Positions 49,021-53,991 of a stretch of 53,991 bases of DNA are shown here, in pieces. How positions within the stretch are numbered: position 1 is the stretch's first letter; every line of letters begins with the position of its first letter. The notes under the pieces are model-generated. The model saw only the letters and a program-made list of their open reading frames with translations. It ran no database searches and had not been told where the DNA came from. This DNA comes from Allobacillus saliphilus. GTDB taxonomy: Bacteria; Bacillota; Bacilli; Bacillales; Alkalibacillaceae. A program made the translations under genes and the position numbers. Location of the stretch: assembly GCF_018138385.1 (NCBI RefSeq), contig NZ_JAGSIE010000027.1:1-53991 (forward strand), given 5' to 3'.

Positions 49021-49167
49021 CTTCGTTTCACGATGTAGCGTATGTTTTTTCAAACGTGGGCTATATTTTTTCAATTCAAGTCGCTCAGGATTCGTACGCT
49101 TGTTTTTCGTAGTAATATAGTTACGATCACCTGTTTCTGTGCACGCTAATGTAATTTGTTCACGCAT
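49018..49167 (-). CDS. rpmG: 50S ribosomal protein L33
   Basis: This 49-residue L33 (starting [20 protein letters not shown]) is basic and ends with the family's [11 protein letters not shown]. It has a single Cys rather than the CxxC pairs of the zinc-binding form, so it is the zinc-free type. Two ATGs stand in tandem; the second (49167) is chosen because it lies seven bases from GGAGG. The terminator overlaps its stop codon. Confidence 0.95.
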   Translation of the reverse strand: MREQITLACTETGDRNYITTKNKRTNPERLELKKYSPRLKKHTLHRETK

Positions 49168-49330
49168 CATGATTCCTCCATTCTGCACTTATCATTTTGA
49201 CTTCATTATCATACCAAAGAACAATTCGAGTTTCAAGCTTTGAAATAGAACTGTTACAATTTTAGTGCCTCGTCAATAAAATTTATGATAAAATAGAATT
49301 TAGGAATTTTTTCAAAATGAGGTGTATGGA

Positions 49331-49570
49331 TTGATCATCGCATTAATTAGTGTAGGTACTATCGGAATCGTATTGTTTATTTTATCCTTTTTCATGAACG
49401 ATCAATTAAAAGACATTGAATACCAAGTTGAACAAATACGTATTTCTTCCTTACAAGATCGTTATTTAATCAATAATAAATTGAAGGTTTTAGAAGAAGA
49501 ACTGCTATCAGAGCCTCTTGATGTAAAAGATTATCAAAAAGATCAAAGCACTAGTCATTGGAATCGCTAA
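49331..49570 (+). CDS. Small single-pass membrane protein with coiled coil
   Basis: This 79-residue protein has an N-terminal membrane helix (about residues 3-22) and a charged region (DQLKDIEYQVEQIRIS) likely to form a coiled coil. The start is TTG 49331, six bases after GAGGTG; an in-frame GTG at 49322 lies inside the ribosome site. It is followed after 14 bases by another small membrane protein with a TTG start. I do not recognise a family. It occupies roughly the yqgO position. Confidence 0.72.
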   Translation: MIIALISVGTIGIVLFILSFFMNDQLKDIEYQVEQIRISSLQDRYLINNKLKVLEEELLSEPLDVKDYQKDQSTSHWNR

Positions 49571-49584
49571 AGGGTGAAAGCTAA

Positions 49585-50073
49585 TTGAAACGAATGGTTA
49601 TGGCCTATTCTGTAGGTCTATTGACAGCAACATTCATCTTTGGACTTATTTATTGGATGGAAGTAAATTCCAACGAAGTAAAAGACTTCTCGAATGTTCC
49701 GGAAAGTGAAATACAAACATATATTGAGGAGCAAGAGCTCAAGTTATTACCACAAGATGAATATACTAATTTGGTGGATAAAAATAAAGAGTTAAAAGCT
49801 CAATTGAAAGCTCTAAAAAAAGAGAGCAGCACATCAGATGATTCGGCGTCTTCAAATGAGAAAGACGTTTTTCACTACGTTCTGGAAATAGAACAAGGGA
49901 TGAACTCTTCTGATATCGCAGATTCACTAGAAAGAAATAAAATAATTAATGATAGAAAGCCATTTATTGATTATTTGGCAGAACATGATTTAAGTCAGAC
50001 GATTCAATTAGGTTCTTATGAAATTGATTCATCAATGAGTATTGAGGAAATTGCCAAGCTAATTACACGGTAA
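49585..50073 (+). CDS. MltG-like LysM-domain membrane protein lacking the lytic domain
   Basis: This 162-residue protein has a membrane anchor (residues 5-26), an acidic linker with a coiled-coil stretch (about 55-92), and a C-terminal part (about 100-160). The C-terminal part reads IEQGMNSSDIADSLERNKII, then GSYEIDSSMSIEEIAKLI. That pattern resembles the LysM-like domain of the endolytic transglycosylase MltG, but the catalytic YceG domain is absent. It may bind peptidoglycan. The start is TTG 49585 behind AAAGGGTGA. Cotranscription with both neighbours is likely. Confidence 0.68.
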   Translation: MKRMVMAYSVGLLTATFIFGLIYWMEVNSNEVKDFSNVPESEIQTYIEEQELKLLPQDEYTNLVDKNKELKAQLKALKKESSTSDDSASSNEKDVFHYVLEIEQGMNSSDIADSLERNKIINDRKPFIDYLAEHDLSQTIQLGSYEIDSSMSIEEIAKLITR

Positions 50074-50103
50074 TGCCTCAGTTGATCATGAGGAGCTGTA
50101 ACA

Positions 50104-51642
50104 TTGTATATAACTGAACGATATACATTATTGAAGACAGTTGAATATTTAGTTAACCATGAACAATTTAATCTCGTTCAAATTATGCCTAATCAAAAAG
50201 AATATGTTCTAGAAAAAACTGAAAAGGGTTCTACGCATATTGTTACACTTAGTCACCAGACGTTCGATTGGGCACGGCAGCTCGAGCGGGATATCCAGGA
50301 AAAGACGAAGTCAATATTTAGACAGAACCCAGTTCGTGGCCGCAGAAATTATTTTTTTCACTTTATTTATGTGAGCGATCTTTTACCTGTAGATCATTGG
50401 GAACCTTTATTGAAAGACCGACAACTGAAAAATAATAAACGCTTGCATTCCTCCGTTTATTTGTTTAGTGAAGAATATATACAAGAGGAATTCAATCGTT
50501 TTTTAAGCCGCATGGGAAAAGAATCATCAACATTATTTGATGAGTATCCAACAATCGAAGAGCAAGAATCATACACTCATTATATCGAACAGCAACTCTT
50601 TTCAACGTACAAACAACAACAACGTGAAATTAAAGAAACGTTCCACTTCGGAAAGCCAAGATGGACGTTTTTATTGATTGCGATTAATGTATTCATTTTT
50701 ATGTATATGGAATCTGTCGGAAGTTCAACAAACACGGAAGATCTGATTGATTTTGGTGCTAAATATAACCCGGCAATCATTGAGGGTGAATGGTGGCGCA
50801 TATTTACTTCAATGTTCCTTCATATAGGTACGTTGCATTTGTTCATGAATATGATGGCTTTATATTTTTTAGGTGAAGCGGTTGAACGTATATTCGGCAG
50901 CAAGCGATTCTTGTTCATTTATCTATTTGCAGGACTGTTTGGTGGTGTGGCAAGTTTTGCGACAAATGATGCGATAGCAGCAGGTGCCTCTGGTGCAATC
51001 TTTGGTTTGTTTGGTGCGCTATTATTTTTTGGAGTGCATTATAAACGCTTATTCTTTCAGACGATGGGCTCTAGCTTATTTATCGTTATTGGTATAAATT
51101 TAGTTTTTGGTTTTACAATTCCTCAAATCGATAATGGGGCGCATTTGGGTGGTTTAATTGGTGGTTTCGTTGCCTCACAGATTGTTCACTTGCCGTACAA
51201 AAAAGCTTTCGTAAGGCAATTCGTTGCATTTTTTATGTATATTACGATTATAGCTGCTTTAGTTTTATACGGAATGAACCGAGCAGGCGGTCTCGACAAC
51301 CCACACACATTTTCAGCAACTGCTCAAGAACTAATTGGTGAAGGTTCATATAATGAGACGATTGAGTTAGTGAACGATGAACTAGATCGAGGAAGAGAAG
51401 AGGCGTATCTTTATTTCTATAGAGGTGTGGCTTATTTCGAGCAAAAAGAAATTGATTTGGCAGAAAAAGATTTCCACACTGCTGTGAATATTGATCAGAA
51501 TTTTGCAGAAGCCTACTTTAATTTAGCGGTTGTTCATTCACGATTAATGGAGGAAGATGAAGCATTAAAGTATGCTGAGAAAGCCATTGAGTTACAGCCA
51601 GACAATGAGCAATTTGAGGAATTTTATCAAAAATTAAAGTGA
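50104..51642 (+). CDS. gluP: Rhomboid intramembrane protease GluP (YqgP)
   Basis: GluP cleaves membrane proteins within the bilayer; in B. subtilis it works with FtsH in membrane-protein quality control, including the magnesium transporter MgtE. The catalytic Ser296 (GASGAIFG) and His347 (GAHLGG) are present. A soluble N-terminal domain (1-180), the rhomboid core (about 185-395) and a TPR tail (about 400-510; YLYFYRGVAYFEQKEIDLAEKDF) give the full YqgP architecture in 512 residues. The start is TTG 50104 behind GAGGAG. Confidence 0.94.
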   Translation: MYITERYTLLKTVEYLVNHEQFNLVQIMPNQKEYVLEKTEKGSTHIVTLSHQTFDWARQLERDIQEKTKSIFRQNPVRGRRNYFFHFIYVSDLLPVDHWEPLLKDRQLKNNKRLHSSVYLFSEEYIQEEFNRFLSRMGKESSTLFDEYPTIEEQESYTHYIEQQLFSTYKQQQREIKETFHFGKPRWTFLLIAINVFIFMYMESVGSSTNTEDLIDFGAKYNPAIIEGEWWRIFTSMFLHIGTLHLFMNMMALYFLGEAVERIFGSKRFLFIYLFAGLFGGVASFATNDAIAAGASGAIFGLFGALLFFGVHYKRLFFQTMGSSLFIVIGINLVFGFTIPQIDNGAHLGGLIGGFVASQIVHLPYKKAFVRQFVAFFMYITIIAALVLYGMNRAGGLDNPHTFSATAQELIGEGSYNETIELVNDELDRGREEAYLYFYRGVAYFEQKEIDLAEKDFHTAVNIDQNFAEAYFNLAVVHSRLMEEDEALKYAEKAIELQPDNEQFEEFYQKLK

Positions 51643-51681
51643 TAAAAATATTAAGTTTATATGAACGTAGTGGGTGGAGTT

Positions 51682-51873
51682 ATGGAAACATTTCTTGATG
51701 TGCTTCAATTACTTAAAAAATATGGAATTTTTATTTACATTGGCGATCGGTTAGCTGAATTTAATTTGATGGAACAAGAGATTAATGAATTATATCAAAA
51801 TAAACTGATAACCAATGAGGAATATATGCGTGCCCTTTTAATAGTCAGAAAGGAACGCAGCAAATATAGTTAA
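51682..51873 (+). CDS. yqgQ: YqgQ family protein (DUF910)
   Basis: This 63-residue helical protein matches the YqgQ family (METFLDVLQLLKKYGIFIY, then NELYQNKLITNEEYMRALLI). I start at ATG 51682, which aligns with other YqgQ starts and follows GGTGGAG; the in-frame ATG 51661 has no ribosome site. A nucleic-acid role has been suggested for the family from structure, but none is proven. In B. subtilis glcK follows; here it is absent. Confidence 0.88.
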   Translation: METFLDVLQLLKKYGIFIYIGDRLAEFNLMEQEINELYQNKLITNEEYMRALLIVRKERSKYS

Positions 51874-51997
51874 TAAGCCCCGTTTGTTTGTAACATATAA
51901 CGGGAACAATAAATACGATATGATTTGAAACTTTTAATCTAATAACTCGTCTTATTTGTATAGGAGTTATATCGGGATAAAAGTGAGGAGACTTCAA

Positions 51998-53884
51998 ATG
52001 AACAAAATAAAACAAATACCATTATTTATCATTGCAGCAATACTCCTAGGAGTAAAAACATATATTGTCTACCGCTTTTATTTTAACCTTTCAATTGAAT
52101 CCATCTTTCAGGAGACAATCTTAATCATCAATGCATTAGCAATCAGTGCATTCATTTTGTTTCTTGCGGTTTGGATGAAACCTAAAAACCAAAAGCGATA
52201 CATCAAATATGTTTCACTCGTAATGAGTTTAATTGTTTTCGCGAACTTGCTTTATTATCGGAATTTTACAGACTTCGTGACGATTCCGACTCTATTCCAA
52301 GTTAACAACGCTGGAGATTTAGGTTCAAGTGTGTTTTCTTTGTTTTATCTTACCGACATCTTATTGTTTCTAGATGTGATTCTCATTTTCTACTTTGCAA
52401 GAAAATCCACTTTTCCGGTTAAGTTGTATACAGGTCTGTTTAAAAGAAAGCTTATTGTCGTCTCATTGGCAGCTTTAGCGCTCAATTTGACGCTGGCTGA
52501 AATTGAAAGGCCGATGTTGTTCAAGCGTGGATTTGACCGTGAATACTTAGTGAAGAATGTGGGAATTTTTGCATTTCATGCGTATGATATGGTCCTGACT
52601 GCGTCCACACAATCAAAACGGTTATTTGCTGATGGTTCGGAAATGAGCGAGATTGAAAAATATGTAGATAAAGAGATTCGATCAACCAACAAAGTAACCT
52701 CAACAGACATGAAAGGAATTGCAGAAGATAAAAACATAATTTATATCGCTGCAGAGTCACTACAATCTTTTGTGATCAATAAAGAATTACACGGAGAAGA
52801 AATTACTCCGTTTCTGAATGATTTAGTGGAAGATAGCTATTATTTCGATAACTTTTATCATCAAACGCTATTAGGAAAAACTTCTGACCACGAATTTATT
52901 TTAGATAACAGTTTGTATCCTTTACCAAATAGTGCCGTGTATTTTACACATGCACAAAACGAATTTCATTCATTGCCAAAAATAATTAAAGAAAAAGGAT
53001 ACTCATCTTACTCTATGCATGCGAATAACGGAAGTTTTTGGAATCGTAATACGATGTATGAATCATTGGGATACGATAAATTTTTCGATCAACAATCATA
53101 TGAAATTAGTGATGAACACTCCTTCGGGTGGGGCCTCGAAGATAAGGAATTCTTCAGGCAATCAGTCGACATGATGAAAGATTTAGAAGAACCTTATTAT
53201 TTAAAAATGATCTCTTTAACGAACCATTTTCCATTTGAAATACCAGAGGAAAAAGCGACAATCGAACAATTTGATTCAAACTCAACGACATTAAATCAAT
53301 ATTTCCAAACGGTTCGATATTTTGATGAGTCGTTGGAAGTGTTTTTCGATGAGCTGAAAGAATCTGGCAAGTATGAGGATTCAATCATTATCATAATGGG
53401 AGATCACTACGGGATAAGCTCTTATCATAACAAAGCGATGGCACAGTTTCTTGGAAAAGATGAAATTACACCTTATGACGAAGTTTTGTTAGAAAGAGTA
53501 CCTTTACTCATTCACATTCCTGGAAACGAAAACAATCAAGTGATCTCACAGGTCACGGGTCAAATTGATTTCAAACCGACCATTTTGAACATGTTGGATA
53601 TCGAAAATCAAAATGACATTGTTTTTGGTAATGATTTATTTTCCGAAGAACGAAAAGGATTCATCGCAATGAGAGATGGAACTGTTGTTGGAGATGAATA
53701 TATTTATACGAGTGAACTATGTTATGAACGCTCAACAGGCGATATTGCAGATGACAGCAATTGTACAGATATTGTGGAACAGGCGATGCAAGAACTGAAG
53801 TATTCTGACGAGATTATTTATGGGGATTTATTCCGATTCTACAATTTCGATAAAGGAGAAATTATTGAGGAAGAAGTGGAATAA
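51998..53884 (+). CDS. yqgS: LtaS-type lipoteichoic acid synthase family protein (YqgS)
   Basis: This polyglycerolphosphate transferase-type enzyme has five membrane segments (residues 5-180) and an extracellular sulfatase-fold domain (about 230-620). The nucleophile is Thr295 in LLGKTSDHEF, with metal-site residues in AAESLQSF (Glu) and MGDHYG (Asp, His). I start at ATG 51998 behind GAGGAGAC, giving 628 residues. Position after yqgQ identifies it as the YqgS paralogue rather than main LtaS, though the substrate preference cannot be read from sequence. Confidence 0.9.
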   Translation: MNKIKQIPLFIIAAILLGVKTYIVYRFYFNLSIESIFQETILIINALAISAFILFLAVWMKPKNQKRYIKYVSLVMSLIVFANLLYYRNFTDFVTIPTLFQVNNAGDLGSSVFSLFYLTDILLFLDVILIFYFARKSTFPVKLYTGLFKRKLIVVSLAALALNLTLAEIERPMLFKRGFDREYLVKNVGIFAFHAYDMVLTASTQSKRLFADGSEMSEIEKYVDKEIRSTNKVTSTDMKGIAEDKNIIYIAAESLQSFVINKELHGEEITPFLNDLVEDSYYFDNFYHQTLLGKTSDHEFILDNSLYPLPNSAVYFTHAQNEFHSLPKIIKEKGYSSYSMHANNGSFWNRNTMYESLGYDKFFDQQSYEISDEHSFGWGLEDKEFFRQSVDMMKDLEEPYYLKMISLTNHFPFEIPEEKATIEQFDSNSTTLNQYFQTVRYFDESLEVFFDELKESGKYEDSIIIIMGDHYGISSYHNKAMAQFLGKDEITPYDEVLLERVPLLIHIPGNENNQVISQVTGQIDFKPTILNMLDIENQNDIVFGNDLFSEERKGFIAMRDGTVVGDEYIYTSELCYERSTGDIADDSNCTDIVEQAMQELKYSDEIIYGDLFRFYNFDKGEIIEEEVE

Positions 53885-53917
53885 CGCAACCGAAGTGAAG
53901 TTAATAAGTAAAGTAAA

Positions 53918-53991
53918 GAGGCTGGGACAAATCTAAGTTATAAACTCAGAAACACGAATGACAATCTAATTTAGCGTAGGAAATATACGGA
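53918..53991. repeat. Possible start of a dispersed intergenic repeat
   Basis: After yqgS the sequence AGAGGCTGGGACAAAT (about 53918-53933) resembles the start of short intergenic repeats common in Firmicutes genomes. The element runs off the window, so no second arm can be checked. Confidence 0.3.

Overview
The window is AT-rich DNA from an endospore-forming member of the Bacillaceae, probably salt-tolerant. Its backbone follows the Bacillus subtilis yqf/yqg gene order: yqfC-yqfD-phoH-pgpH-ybeY-dgkA-era-yqzL-recO-ccpN-yqfL-dnaG-sigA-cccA-trmK-yqfO, then ispH-cshB-nfo-yqfT and ispG, and further right sodA-yqgE-pbpA-yqgN-rpmG-gluP-yqgQ-yqgS. Sporulation genes, sigma-E-like and sigma-H-like promoter matches, a decayed thiamine-salvage operon under a TPP riboswitch and a YehZYXW-type osmoprotectant importer support this placement. 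The genus cannot be fixed from sequence alone.

Region 1 (1-14887) is conserved housekeeping. It opens with the last 70 bases of a group II intron (domains V and VI), followed at once by the sporulation pair yqfC-yqfD; yqfD appears to start at an ATT codon. The c-di-AMP phosphodiesterase gene pgpH is short and lacks the extracellular sensor domain. RNA maturation, Era, RecO, CcpN/YqfL carbon control, the dnaG-sigA operon (two sigma-A-like promoters and one sigma-H-like promoter) and cytochrome c-550 follow. Three genes usual in this order are absent or moved: cdd, glyQS and yqxD.

Region 2 (14888-27059) is a 12-kb block lying between yqfO and ispH, which are neighbours in B. subtilis. It holds guaB-guaA (GMP synthesis), a TPP riboswitch with its terminator driving tenA and a ruined thiY, an SDR oxidoreductase, a second and very divergent guaA copy with a frameshift and no synthetase active site, and the four-gene osmoprotectant ABC importer. 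This is the accessory part of the window and the most unusual.

Region 3 (27060-35048) returns to the backbone: IspH and IspG (the last two MEP-pathway enzymes), the CshB helicase, endonuclease IV, an NfeD protein and a Na/phosphate symporter. Region 4 (35356-35803) is a five-tRNA cluster (Asn, Met, His, Ile2, Ser). Region 5 (35982-43724) has a drug-efflux MFS transporter, cytochrome bd oxidase cydA-cydB with a 36-residue cydS subunit, and the cydD-cydC exporter facing it. Region 6 (43929-53884) covers SodA, YqgE, PBP2A, 5-formyl-THF cyclo-ligase, L33, two small membrane proteins, rhomboid protease GluP, YqgQ and an LtaS-type synthase.

No CRISPR array, prophage or insertion sequence was seen. 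The best candidates for something undescribed are the guaA paralogue with its translationally coupled leader ORF, the sensorless PgpH and the ATT-initiated yqfD.
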